Below, one piece after another: positions 11,581-23,159 of a DNA stretch of 64,000 nt. How positions within the stretch are numbered: position 1 is the first letter of the stretch; the number at the start of each line of letters is the position of its first letter. A program made the translations under genes and the position numbers. Origin of the DNA: Ilex aquifolium (Eukaryota; Streptophyta; Magnoliopsida; Aquifoliales; Aquifoliaceae); NCBI GenBank assembly GCA_951799425.1, contig OX637398.1, positions 17,866,270-17,930,269 of the forward strand, written 5' to 3'. Below the pieces are notes generated by a model. The model did no database searches, was not told the DNA's origin, and saw only the letters and a list, made by a program, of their open reading frames with translations.

Positions 11581-14500
11581 TGTGAAACCCCGTAAAATTT
11601 GAACTATTCACAAAGGGGCAAAACAATAACTTGCCACTATGAACGGGTTGCGAACTTGAATTTTTCTAGAGCTCGGATGATGAAACGGACTTCGCCGTTA
11701 AATTCGTCTCGCGAAATCTAGTTACCCTGTAAAATTTCATCGAATTCCGAGATAGTCGGATTTTTGCACGTCGTTCGAGGCGACTGCGTGACGAATGACA
11801 TTTTAAAGGTCCCCAATAATGGATTTTATAAAAATTCCTTATAATTGGATTAAAGTTCCAATAAAATTAATTTGGACTTAATCCGGGACTTAATGAATCA
11901 TTTCGGGACGAAAAACGAACCCGAATAAGTGGAGACGTGTGGCGCGATTAGGGCCGCACATTCCGGGACTATAAATAGGGGTTTATTTTTGATATTTTGG
12001 AAGCAAATATCACATTTTCTGGCTGTGTTCAGCCGTTCAAAGAGAGAGAGAGGGAGAAGAGAGAGAAAAGGGTTTCTTAACCCTTTCTTCGGCGATTTCT
12101 CCGGCCTCCGTCGCTCGGACTCCGTCGAGCTAGAAGGGAGAAGTGATCTACGCGACGAGGGCTACGCGTGGGTACCAAAAACAATGGTTTTCACCAAAGG
12201 TGAAAAGATGGAAGTGTACGAAAATCAAGCTTCGAGTTGGTTTTCGGGCCTTGGGAGCTTCCTACGGGATTCTCACGCTACAAGAGGTAGGGGTTCTCCT
12301 ACTTGGGTTGATTTCTTACCTAGAATGCCTATGATTATGGCTTGGTATATATATAGATATGTGTACATATTTATATGGATATAGTTATGGAATAATGAAG
12401 AAAATGGGTAGGTTGTTAGAAAAATTACACTTGCCTATTGGTGGAATTTAGGTAAAATAATTTTATCCTAAATTGGTAAGTAGAAATTGCCTATTGGAAT
12501 TTCTTGAATTATGTGGAAATTGGGCATGATATGTGTTACCATGTTTTTTGCCTTGAAGGTGTTTGACAAAATACCTAAATGGATTGAAATTGTTATATGA
12601 TAAATAACATGTTATGCCTTATGTGGTAAATGAAAATCATATGTGTACGATATGATGTATGTTGAAATTATGAATTGTTGATATATGGTTTTGATGTATC
12701 AAAGTTGAGATGAAGTATGGAATTTATATGGTTATGATGTAAATTGACATGGAATGGAATTGATTGTGTGAGATTAGTTCATATGACATTCATTATATAT
12801 GAACATGATATGCAAGTGACAATTGTTCATTGCATTGCAAATGCACGGGAACATCGCATACATGGACATTGTGTCATAGGGATGTTGTGCATGGGTGTTT
12901 ATACCACAATCTATGTGGTATTAAATGTATGTGGACATGGGCATCACATTCATGGGATGTTAGCATGGGTGTGGGTGTGTTTGTGCATGGGTATTGTACC
13001 ACAATCTATGTGGTATTAAATGCATATGGACATGAAAAGAGTTGCTCATTGGCGGTCATAGCATATTGGGCATAAGGTTGTGTCACATTCATGGGAGTCA
13101 TTCATGAGTGTGGTGGTATGGTAGTTGCATATATCAATCATCATGCTTGGTGGTTGGTGGATGGGCTCGGGAAGGTTGGATTGATTATTCAACTGAGTCG
13201 CATGGTTGCATGAAAAAGAAGAAAAAGATTGGGTCGGGGTTAGCAAGAAGGGGCAAGACGACCTCTCGGGTGCAAGGCCCGGTGTTTCGGATACGCACTT
13301 CCGTTGGTATAAGAGCCCATAAAGTGTATTGGTGTACGCGGCACCGTTGGTGGAAAGAGTCCATAAATCCTGTGTCGGTTGGGTTCCGTTGGTGGAAGTC
13401 CATAAACGCCCACCCCAAAGAAAGACCCGGAGATTTTCTTAAATTAGTTGTTGAATTTATAACATCAACGGCGGATTTTACAACACACTGACATCTCATT
13501 GTGTGTGTGGGAGCCGGGAGGGCTCGGGTTGTGTTATATGATTGAGTCTCATCTCACTCATGGCATGTTATACACATTGACATTACATTGTGTTGTCGAG
13601 CCGGGAAGGGCTCGGGGTGAGTGCATAAATGAGTCACATCTCATTTCATGATACATCAAACACGTTGGCATTAGCATTGTGTTGTGGAGCCAGGGAGGGC
13701 TCTGGTTGAGTACTTGAGTCTCATCTCATTTCATGGGGCTTAGGTAGCCCGGTTTAACATACATGGCATTGACATGTAAAGGGAGTCGGAGTGGACTCGG
13801 GTTGAGTGCACATGGGTGGGTCTCACCTCATTCATGGCATGACATTATAGCATTACATCATTTAATTGTATATTATTTGATGGAATGGTTACGGATTTAT
13901 GGATGTTGCATGTGAACATTTCATATGCATATAGGTTGAGGAGTAGCCTCTGTAGGAAATACTCTACTGGGCGTTGGCTCACCCTATACGGGAACACATT
14001 TCAGGTGGGGACTATACGTCGATGGGAGACCCTCATACGGGACCCCAAGAATGAAGAAAAGCCGACTTGTGGCTTTTATGGTTTAACTTGTAAAGTTTTC
14101 GTATGAATTCCATTTTATTGTGTAAATATATGGAATTGTATTAAATGGACTTCCATGGACTTTTGATAATGTAGACAAACATATGTATGTATGTTTGGAA
14201 TGTTGTGGAAAGGTTTTAGTTGAATTGGAAATGAGTTGGAAGTGAAAACAACAGGCTGGAAACATTCTGGGCTTGTGATTAACGTTCGAACGGCATCCAT
14301 GTTCGAACGTCGTGAGCTTGCAGTACTTGGAGTTTTCGTCTGTAAACAGTGTTTTCTTCAGACAACCAAAGTACTGGGAGCAGATAACGTTCGAACGTCA
14401 ATCCTCGTTCGAACGGTTACAACGTTCGAACGTTGGGAGCCTGCAGTACTTAGGGGTTTCTCCAACAAACAGTGTTTTCATCAGGGAACCAAAGTACTGG

Positions 14501-14836
14501 GAGCAGTCCACGTTCGAATGCCAATCCACGTTCGAACGTTGGAAGTTAAACTGAAAATTTTCTGAAACTTTAAAACTAAGTCCTTATGCTTTTGGGCTTC
14601 GACTTCCTTTCTCTTTTCGGATTTAAATGAATTCCAAATGCAATACTTTGAGGGGTATTGAACCTTGGTTTAGTTAATGAGAAAAAGGATACACGGGATT
14701 ATAAGTGTGGGATAAAATCTTATTTTAAAGGATACTATTGAAGTGATGTCGGGTTATGCGACACTCACGGGTATATTCCGCGGGTTGACGGATGCTCAAC
14801 GGTCAACATAGGACCCCCGGAAAATGGGGCGTCACA
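11581..14836 (+). mobile_element. Solo LTR of family A (3.26 kb) inside integrase
   Basis: Starts TGTGAAACCCCGTAAAA and ends GGGGCGTCACA, with no primer site or polypurine tract attached, so it is a solo LTR. Flanks ggaag (11576-11580) and ggaat (14837-14841) are a near-match 5-bp target duplication. It is the same family as arrays A and G but on the plus strand; TATAAATA lies at 11970-11977. Unlike those LTRs it carries a palindrome block (14284-14537) near its 3' end. Confidence 0.88.
14284..14537 (+). repeat. GTTCGAAC palindrome block in solo LTR A
   Basis: Exact GTTCGAAC at 14284, 14301, 14389, 14407, 14424 and 14530, with one variant at 14512. Neighbouring copies are 17-18 bp apart within each group. 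The groups are separated by two similar spacers of about 80 bp, each containing CAGTACTT... and ...AAAGTACTGGGAGCAG arms. The same design appears in the 2.2 kb LTR family. Confidence 0.9.
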
Positions 14837-15110
14837 GGAATTGTCAATCGGATACAACACATGTCGTGGATTTGGAGGGAATTGAAATTCAAGATGGAGC
14901 AACATATGAAGGACAATCGGTGGAGATTCTCGATACCAAGGAGAAGGTGCTTCGCAATAAAGTAATCCAATTGGTGAAAGTCTTGTGGCAACATCATGGG
15001 GTGGAGGAAGCTACCTGGGAACTAGAGCTGGAGATGCGAGAGAAGTACCCTCATTTGTTCTCTACTTAAGGTAAGTTTCGAGGACGAAACTTTCTTTAAG
15101 GGGGGTGGAT
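14837..15110 (+). pseudogene. pol: Integrase C-terminal tail and polypurine tract
   Basis: After the solo LTR, sequence typical of the very C-terminus of gypsy pol resumes (THVVDLEGIEI, YEGQSVEILD, KVLRNKVIQLVKVLWQHH, EEATWELE...REKYPHLF), ending at 15069. It is followed by the conserved run-out (GTTTCGAGGACGAAACTTT) and a polypurine tract AAGGGGGGTGGA at about 15099-15109, just before the LTR at 15111. Confidence 0.88.
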
Positions 15111-17372
15111 TGTAAACCCCCACATGTTTATACTAATATAGTAATGTAATTGTTTGGTAATTCTTATATATGTAATGACCTAAAAATAAACCATATAGAT
15201 TGTAACAGTACGAATAAATACTAGGGAGACAAATTGATTGTGAAGTTTAAGTTTCGAAGGCGTTTAAACTTGGGAAATGTTGTTAGGTAAGTTTCTAAAT
15301 ATTTTTAGGTCAAAATAAGATTTCCATTGAATTCGGAAGATCGAGAAACCTTGGGAGAGGTAATATGGGGTGTATTAGAAGTTAGGAAGTATTTCGGAGT
15401 TAAAATAAATTTTAGAAAGAATTCGAATAGGAAGAAATTTGACACTACCTTAGTATTTTAGCTATAACTCTTTATTTCTAATTCCAATTGATCTGAGTTT
15501 TGGACAGTAGAAACTAGACTTCAAGGGCTACAAAACTGTATTTCACGAAATTTTCTAAATCGGCTTCTAAATAGGTCAAAATCGATCTGGAAGTTGAGGA
15601 TATACTGCCACCCACGTCCGGAAGGGAATAGACACGCGTCCGAACGCGTGTCGCAGAACGTTGGGCGAAGAAACACGCGTCCGGACCCAAGAAAACACAC
15701 GTCCGGACGCACCAAGCCGGGGGCTTCATGTCCCAGACCACTTGTTGGTGTTTTCTCCACTTTTCATCTCATTTCATCAAATCTAACTCTTGAGAGCCTT
15801 AGAGGGGAAGAAGGAAGGGAAAAACAAGAGATTAAGGTGTTGATTCAAGTGGGGAAAGATCAAATCTTCTAGTTCTTCACACAAAAACTAAGGAGCAAGG
15901 TAGGGGATTCTTCTCAAGTTCTTTCATTGAGGCTTAGGGTATTACATATGTATGTTTTCAATATTCTTGATAGTTATATGGTAAATACTTATGAGTTCTT
16001 GGTTTCCTTGTTATTGAAACATAGTTTTGAACAAAATACATGTTTGGGTTCAAGAAATATTGTTCTTGAATTTCCAAAATCCTAGTTTTTCTAAATACAT
16101 GTTTGGGTTATGAAAAATACATGGATTCTTGATTTCTAAATGTCTATTCTTGATTAAATCATGTTTTCATCTAATACTTGTTCTTGTTCCAAGAAATTAT
16201 GATTTTTGGCAAAACCCTAGAATTTTGAATATCGAAATTGTGAATGTTTTCTTGATATGATCTCTTGCATATTTTAATTCCTTTATTATTGTAGTATATT
16301 AAAAATTATGAAATTGTGCTACTTGAATTGTTAATGGAAATTGTGATTTGTTAAGATTGTGGTTGTTAAGAAAATTGTGGTTTCATCTTTTGTATGGTTT
16401 GTTGTGACGGACTTGAATTGCCTTCAAGAGCTACCATAGAGTGTTAGAGGTTAGTCTATCCCAGTGGGGGTGAGATGGTTTCCTAACACTTGTAGTGTAT
16501 TGTTGTTTGTAAGAGCAACCACTATTGTTCACGTAGGTTCGGGACTGAGGGCTGGTATACCTTTCCTGGGAAGGATTCGTCAATGCCGTGGGAGACGATA
16601 TACGCCCTTCCTAAAGTAGTTTGTGATGTGCCATGCGGGGAATGATTGGTTTATGGTGGGTGAATGAGGTAGAATCGTTGTGTAGATTCCTGATAAGCAA
16701 CCAACATATATGACAATGGGACGAAACCAACATACATGAGAATATGGAATGATGTTACTGAATTATTTATGGATTGCTTTAATTTCTTGTAATTTTATTC
16801 CTGTCATTGATTTACTATATTCCGTACACTTGAGATCATTATCACTATCATGGTTTTATTCTCAAAATCTATATATACTATTTTCCAAAAGAGACTTGCC
16901 ATCTTTTATTTGTTTTAAAACCTTGTTCGAGTTTGGGAGGATGTTGCTACAGAGCTTAGTGCTCACCCCTTACAAACAATATATTTTTCAGATTATAGTT
17001 TAGAGGAGGAGCTCGGAGTTGATGAGCATATACCTTGGAAAACTCAATTGGATGAAAGCGTGGATCCCGAGGGGAACGTATAGAGTTGTTCTCTTTATGT
17101 CCTAGACTATGAGAGGATTTTGGGACAATGTATAGATGATATTTTTTTTATTCCGCTGCAAGATAATAGTTTATTTTTGATGTACTTGTCTTAGTGGGGC
17201 ATATTCTTTTTGGAGGTAATGGACATGGTTTTACATATTCTTTTGGGATGATGTTATAGATATTGTGCATGATGAATGAAATTTTCTTTACTTATGGAAA
17301 TAATTAGTTGCTCTCCTGATGTGAATGGTTTTAGATAGTAATGCCGTCCAAGGGGGATTTTGGGGCGTTACA
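15111..17372 (+). mobile_element. 3' LTR, subfamily B1 (2.26 kb)
   Basis: TGTAAACCCC at 15111 directly after the polypurine tract, ending GGGGCGTTACA at 17372. It is the same broad family as the flanking B LTR pieces but a different subfamily: its palindrome block uses TCCGGA cores (15617, 15680, 15702, variant TCCGAA at 15639) in pairs 22 bp apart rather than GTTCGAAC. It therefore does not match the 5' LTR at 8911. Confidence 0.82.
15617..15707 (+). repeat. CGTCCGGACG palindrome block in LTR B1
   Basis: Cores TCCGGA at 15617, TCCGAA at 15639, TCCGGA at 15680 and 15702. Both pairs are 22 bp start to start, embedded in CGCGTCCG / ACGTCCGGACG contexts. It sits where the GTTCGAAC block sits in sister LTRs. 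Confidence 0.8.
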
Positions 17373-19405
17373 ATAGTAGAAGTTAGGAAGTATTCTGGAG
17401 TTAAAGTACATTTTAGATAGAATTGTGGTAGGAAAGAATTTGACACTGCTTTAGTATTTGGACCATAACTTTGTACCTTGATTTCCGTTTGATCTGAAAT
17501 TTTTACAGTAGACACTAGACTTCGAGGACTACAAAAGAGTATTTCAGGAAGTTTTCCAAATCGACCTCTAAATAGGCCAAACATTCGTTGGAAGTTCAGC
17601 TATAAATGGAAGTCCATTCGAACGTGAATGGATCCGTTCGAACAATAGTTAGTCCCAGTACTTTTGTGCCTGACAGAACTCTGATGGAAAAGAAAAAGTA
17701 CTGGGATCAAGCGATGTTCGAACGCCAAAATGACGTTCGAATGTCAGGTAGATAGTTCGAACCTGAGGTCGCGATTCTGAGTATTAGATTTGCGCCGCTT
17801 GGACTGTTTTCTCATACTATAAATACCCAAGGATGTCTTCCCTTTGCCATATTTCATCAGTTCTAACCCTAGAGAGTCTTGGAGATCAAGAAAGAAGAGG
17901 AGAAACACGAGATTAAGGAGAATTTTCACGTTGGAACGAACCAAACACGCTAGGTTTTAACACAAAACTATGGAATCGAGGTAGGGGATTCTTCTTGAGT
18001 TCTTTTATTGAGACTTAGGGTATTATCTATGTATGTTTTCAATCTTCTTGATTGTTATATGATAAATATTTATGAGTTCTTCGTTTCTTTATCTTTGAAA
18101 CATGGTTTTGAACAAAATAAATGTTTGGGTTCAAAGAATACTTGTTCTTGAATTTCCAAAACCCTAGTCTTGCTAAATACATGTTCTATTGTGAAATTCA
18201 TATGGATTCTTGATTTCTAAATTCATATTCTTGATTAAATCATGTTTTCATCTAATACTTGTTCTTGTTCTAAGAAATTATAATTTTTGGCAAAACCTAG
18301 AATTTTTAATATCGAAATTCTGAAGGTTTTCTTGATATGATCTCTTGCATATTTTAATTCCTTTTTTACTATAGTATATTGAGAATTGTGAAATTGTGAT
18401 ACTTGAATTGTTAATTAAAATTTTGATTGGTTAAGATTGTGGTTATTGAGAAAGTTGTGATTTCATCTCTTGTATGGTTTGGGTGTGACGGACTTCAATT
18501 GCCTTCGAGAGTTACCGTAAAGTGTTAGAAGTTAGTCTATCTCAATGGGGGTGAGATAGTTGCCTAACACTTGTAGTGGATTATTTTTTGTGAGAGCAAC
18601 CACTATTGTTCACGTAAGTTCGAGACTGAGGGATGGTATACCTTTCCTAGGAAGGATTCGTCAATGTCGTGAGAGACGGTATACGCCCTTTCTAAAGTGG
18701 TTTGTGATTTGGCCCTGCGTGGAATGATTGGGATAATGTGGTTGTGATGGGTGAACGAGGTAGAATCGTTGTGTAGATTTCTGAGAAGCAACCAATATAC
18801 ATGAGAATATGGGATGATGCTACTGAGTTATTTATTGAATGCTTTAATTTCTTGAATATTTATTCCTTTCATTGATTTACTGTATTCCGTACACTTGAGA
18901 TCATTACAACTGTCATAGTTTTACTCTAAAAAAAAATTTATATATGCAATTTTCCAAAAGAGACTTGTCTTCTTTTGTTGTTTTAAAACCTTGTTTGGAT
19001 TTGAGAGGGATTTTCTATGGGCTTTTGTTCACCCCCTACAACACATTACAGATTTTGGTAACGCGGAGGATGTCGAGTTAGATGTACAGGTTGATCTCGA
19101 GACTGGAGAGGTTCGGTATGATGATCCTGAAGTAGAGGCTTAGAGATGCTTTTTTTAGTTCTAATTATTGTATTTGGAGAGATTTTTGTGGAACAAATTT
19201 TTTAGTTAGTATTATTATTCCACTGCTAGATATTCTTTGGTTTTGGATTGTATGTTGGAGAAGTTTTAATGTTTTGTTGGTTTTAGTATTTATTATTTAT
19301 CTGGTAAATGAATTGTTCATTATCTAATGGTTATTTTTAGTTGTTCTCATGGTTGAATGGTTTGTAGATAGTAACGCCTTCCAGGGTGGATTTTGGGGCT
19401 TTACA
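17373..19405 (+). mobile_element. LTR B copy lacking its first ~136 bp
   Basis: Abuts the end of LTR B1 and starts inside the LTR (TAGTAGAAGTTAGGAAG, equivalent to about 9046). It matches the 8911-9507 fragment closely where they overlap and ends GGGGCTTTACA at 19405. TATAAATA is at 17818-17825. With 8911-9507 it forms the outer LTR pair of a mosaic whose middle comes from a B1-type element, which points to recombination between related elements. Confidence 0.75.
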
Positions 19406-19779
19406 ATTTTGTATTTTAACTATTCAAAAGTATATTTTTTTTTATTTTAGTTACTCACTTTTTCAATATACACCCCCAACAAGTTTTTTTTTTAAATATT
19501 ATTTCACATATTTTGTATCTTTGTTGGGACTGTTGAGGGAGAGAAAGAATGGAAGGAAAGACAGAAAGTGGACAAGAGATGTGTGAAAGGACATGAGGAG
19601 AGAGAAAAAATTATAAAATATTTATACAAGTTGCTACAGTAATGCTCTATATTTAAAGTATCACCTAACAAAATGCTATTTTACAGTTTTTGAACATATT
19701 TTGTTAGAGCATAATTTTTGTCTTTGGTTAACTAAATTTTAACTATTTTGGAATTTTTTATGTTCTATTGGAGATGCTC
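19406..19779. mobile_element. MITE, right part (continuation of 8890-8910)
   Basis: Continues the MITE after the LTR element: TATTTTAACTATTCAAAAGTAT at 19411 matches the uninterrupted copies, and the right terminal inverted repeat GGAGATGCTC ends at 19779, followed by TTA. The homologous uninterrupted copy at 52217-52617 acts as an empty site for the LTR element. Confidence 0.78.
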
Positions 19780-19805
19780 TTACAAGCTCTGAACATCGGC
19801 TCACC

Positions 19806-19882
19806 ATACGAATTGTGATGCCTCCAAGGATGGACTTGGATTTGTTTTGATGCAAGCCGGGAGAGTGGTAGCTTATGGTTCT
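19806..19882 (+). pseudogene. pol: Reverse transcriptase fragment, left part of pol remnant F
   Basis: A short plus-strand stretch resembling the gypsy RT/RNase H boundary (the VVAYGS signature near the end). It follows the end of the repeat DNA abruptly (after AACATCGGCTC at 19805) with no LTR, so the older element is truncated here. It stops at 19882 at the target duplication gttct of element C; matching pol sequence resumes at 29098. Confidence 0.75.
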
Positions 19883-22082
19883 TGTAACACCCCGCATTTT
19901 CTTTTATATATGTCTATAGATATATAGTAACGTAATTATGTTTTTGAAATGCAAATATATATGTAATGATGTATGCATGAGCTACGTAGATGATAAGATT
20001 AGAAATAAAAGGTTAGTGGAGGTAATAGTGTATGTTGTAGAAAGTTGGAAGTATTTTGGAGTGAAATCGCGTTTTTGAGATATTTTAGGTAGAAGAATTT
20101 TAGACACTGCCTTAGTGTTTGGATCATAACTTTTTATCATGATGCCCAATTGATCTGAAATTTCGACAGTAGATAGTAGACATCCAGGGCTACAAAAGTG
20201 TATCTCACGAACATTTTCCAAATCAATCTCTATATAGGCCAAAATTTCACTGGAAGTTTCAGCAGAAACTGGGATGACGTTCGAACGTGAATCGACGTTC
20301 GAACGTGAGGGAGTCCCAGTATTTTGGTGTCTGCAGAGCTCTGATGAAAATGCAAAAGTACTGGGAGCAACCAACGTTCGAACGCCAAAGTGACGTTCGA
20401 ACGTAAATCAATATATTGCACTGTTGACGTTCGAACGCCAATGACGTTCGAACGTGAGTTACGAATTCTGACTTTCAGAATCGCGCACATGAGGCCAATT
20501 CTTCCCCTATAAATACTTAAGGACACTCTTATAAGCCCCATTTCAACATTTATAACCCTAGAAAGGTTTAGAGAGGAAGAAAGAAGGGGAAAACACAAGA
20601 TCAAGGGTAGATTTGCATATTGAAGAAGATCCAATCTTCATCTTCTTCACTCAAAAACTAAAGAAGCAAGGTAGGGGATTTCTTCTCTTTCTCTTACATT
20701 GAGGTTAGGGCTTATGTATATATGTATGTTTTTCTCTAAATGTTATATATATGATATGAAATCATCCTCTCTTAGTCTTTTGGGCAAAGATTACATGTTT
20801 TTAACAAAGTTAGGGTTGAATACCCATGAAATCTCTTTTTGTGTTTCAAAACCCTAGTTTTTTTTGGAGAGTGATGGATTTTCTTCTTAAATTCTTCCTT
20901 GATTATTGATTTTGAAACCATAGTGCTTTGTGTTGAGTGATAAAATGATGTTGTGGTTATCTCTTGTATTTTTATAATTGTTTATCGAAATTGTCATGTG
21001 ATAAATTTGGGGGTTTTTAAGATATACTTGTAAATTGTGAAATTGTGATTGGTATTGTATCTCTTATGAGTGTGGGATGACCATGGGTGGCCTTTGACGA
21101 GATATCGTAGAGTGGGTAGACGTGTTGCTTGCTCCGTGTGGGTTGGCATTTCTCCTACCACTCGTAGTGGGGTTAGTGCTTTGGTAAGACTAAACCGCTA
21201 TTGCTCACGGGTGCCGTGTAAGAGGGTTAGTATACTAATACCTGGGTTGGATACGTCACTGCCATTGGTGTGGCATACGCTCTTCCTAAAGGATGGATAT
21301 CTTTGATAAGATTTGTGTGGGTGTGTGTGGGCTAGATATTACTCAATGTGTTGATTCATGGGGTTTGTCTTACATCATGTTTGAGATACATATACATATG
21401 GATGAATTGTTGTATTATTGTGGAAAATGGTTTCCTACAAGGATTTGTGGGAGTATGGGATTCCACAAGGCCTTGTGGGAAAATGGTTTATATTCTGGAA
21501 AATGGATATGTATTGGATCTTTGTTTCTTTTACTGTTCATTTAAATTACTGTTGCTACTTAAACTTGAGATCCATTTTAAAATGCCCCTGTTTTACTTCA
21601 AAGATTATGTATGTTATTTGTAAAATGAGACCGGCCATTTTATATGTTTTGATAAACCTTGTTTGGGTTTGGGAGGAATGTTGCTACGGAGCTTAGTGCT
21701 CACCCCCTACAAATTACATTTTTCAGATACGGTGCTAGAGGAGAACCTCGGAGTGGACGAGCAGGGGTATTGGGAGGCCCCATTCGAGGGAAATCTAGAT
21801 CCCGAGGTGGACATATAGAGATATAGCTTCTTTTGTACTAGACTAGAGAATTTATTTTGAGATCATGTATCATCTAGTATTCTGTTTATTCCGCTGCTAA
21901 GTTTAAGTATAATTCTTTTGGAATGTAATTGCCATAGCTTGGCTTATTCTTTTGGGATGATATTGTAAATTCTATGGATGATGAATGGAAAAATTTTCTT
22001 ATTGATGGATTATCTTAGTGCTCTCATTATGTAAATGGTTTTAGAATGTAATGTCGTCCAGGGTGTGTTTTGGGGCGTTTCA
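19883..22082 (+). mobile_element. Element C, 5' LTR (2.2 kb)
   Basis: TGTAACACCCC at 19883 to GGGGCGTTTCA at 22082, followed by a tRNA-Met primer site. About a dozen differences, mostly transitions, were seen by eye against the 3' LTR at 24784, so the insertion looks young (well under a million years at usual plant LTR rates). TATAAATA at 20508-20515 lies about 55 bp after the palindrome block. The left flank gttct (19878-19882) is matched at 29098-29102. Confidence 0.92.
20278..20454 (+). repeat. Six CGTTCGAACG palindromes in three pairs (element C 5' LTR)
   Basis: CGTTCGAACG at 20278, 20296, 20375, 20394, 20428 and 20445. Pair spacings are 18, 19 and 17 bp. Between pairs one and two, CCCAGTATTTT and AAAAGTACTGGG form an inverted repeat. 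The block ends about 55 bp upstream of the TATA box. The 3' LTR has the same block at about 25179-25355. Confidence 0.93.
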
Positions 22083-22086
22083 GATT

Positions 22087-22098
22087 TGGTATCAGAGC
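22087..22098 (+). other. Primer binding site of element C, initiator-Met tRNA
   Basis: TGGTATCAGAGC a few bases after the LTR edge at 22082, the standard plant gypsy primer site. Confidence 0.92.
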
Positions 22099-22389
22099 TT
22101 AGGCTTTAGGTCTTACATGGGAGCTGTAGGTTATGGATTACCACTAGAAAGGTAGGACTAGGTTGAATGAACTGTAGGCTTGCATTTGTTTGAAGTTATG
22201 TGTGTACCAGATATGTAAGATTTGTTGTTTATTTAGGTTAGGGGTTAATTATTTGTTCGAATTCGATGAATTGTCTTGCTACGCAATCGAGTTGTGGCCC
22301 CTGATGCAAAGAGGGCTAAACGCTTTGAACAAAATTTGAGGCCTTCCATTCGCGAGAAGAGGGTCACACTCTGAATTCGAGAATACAAG

Positions 22390-22860
22390 TACGTGTCCGT
22401 GGACGAGAACGAGGACGTGGACGTGGACGTGTCGGTGGACGTGAACGAGGACTTGAACTTGAACGTGGACGTGTACGTGGACGTGGACGTGATTGGACAA
22501 AGACCTCAGATAGTTCGAGAAGATGAAGTGACTCAGACTAGAACAAGCACTGACCCGCGCCAATGCTTTGCATGTGGAGAGTATGGGCACTTCAAACATA
22601 GATGCCCCTCGTTTCCCCCAATGACCAAACAAGCAACCGAGCAAGTACCAACAAACAAGCCACCTCTACAAAGGCCAGCACAGCAGATACCTCAGATAGC
22701 TCGAGGAGCGGGAGGCGTACCCGAGAGAGTAGGCCCGGATGCACGCCGCTGTTTCGCCTGTGGAGGTGTTGGGCACTTCAAGGATAATTGTCCATTACTT
22801 TCCACCAAAACCCACCGAGCAACGGGGCGAGTGAATGCAAACAAGCCACCGCTATGACAG
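22390..22860 (+). pseudogene. gag: Element C gag 3' part with two CCHC zinc knuckles
   Basis: The frame shows two CX2CX4HX4C knuckles, CFACGEYGHFKHRC (about 22564-22605) and CFACGGVGHFKDNC (about 22751-22792), separated by a Pro/Gln-rich linker. Upstream is a GTGGAC-type hexamer run (22392-22490), which in plant gag normally encodes an Arg-Gly-rich basic stretch. The capsid domain is not recognisable. Two knuckles instead of one is less usual for plant gypsy gag. The element is broken and internally reduced. Confidence 0.85.
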
Positions 22861-22929
22861 CAATTACCACCAAAGAGACCGATACAAGCTCATGCCCCCG
22901 GCGGCGCCAATTAAGGAAGGGTTTTTGCT

Positions 22930-23157
22930 ATGACTCAACCAGAGGAAAATGCCTCCAACGCCATCGTGGAAGGTATCGTTCTTTTCTATGATTCTTGGGC
23001 CCGAATGTTATTGGATTCCTATGCGACTCATTCTTTTGTACGTACTGCATATGCTGTGAAACTTGGATTGGGTTTCGAGGAAATAGAACTTACGGTATAT
23101 GTTAATTTGCCTACGGGAGAACAAGGGGATACCAGTAGGGTTATTATATATATGTAA
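22930..23157 (+). pseudogene. pol: Aspartic protease fragment of element C
   Basis: A short frame resembling the start of the gypsy aspartic protease domain: the stretch around MLLDSYATHSFVRTAYAVK aligns with the family's D-S/T-G-ATHSFV active-site region, followed by LPTGEQGDTSRV. Protease similarity ends near 23157 and neither reverse transcriptase nor RNase H follows, so element C could not move with its own enzymes. Confidence 0.75.
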
Positions 23158-23159
23158 TC

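Noticed and set aside
22279-22644. A minus-strand frame with His-Val repeats
   Set aside because: Shadow of the hexamer repeat and zinc-knuckle gag region on the plus strand.
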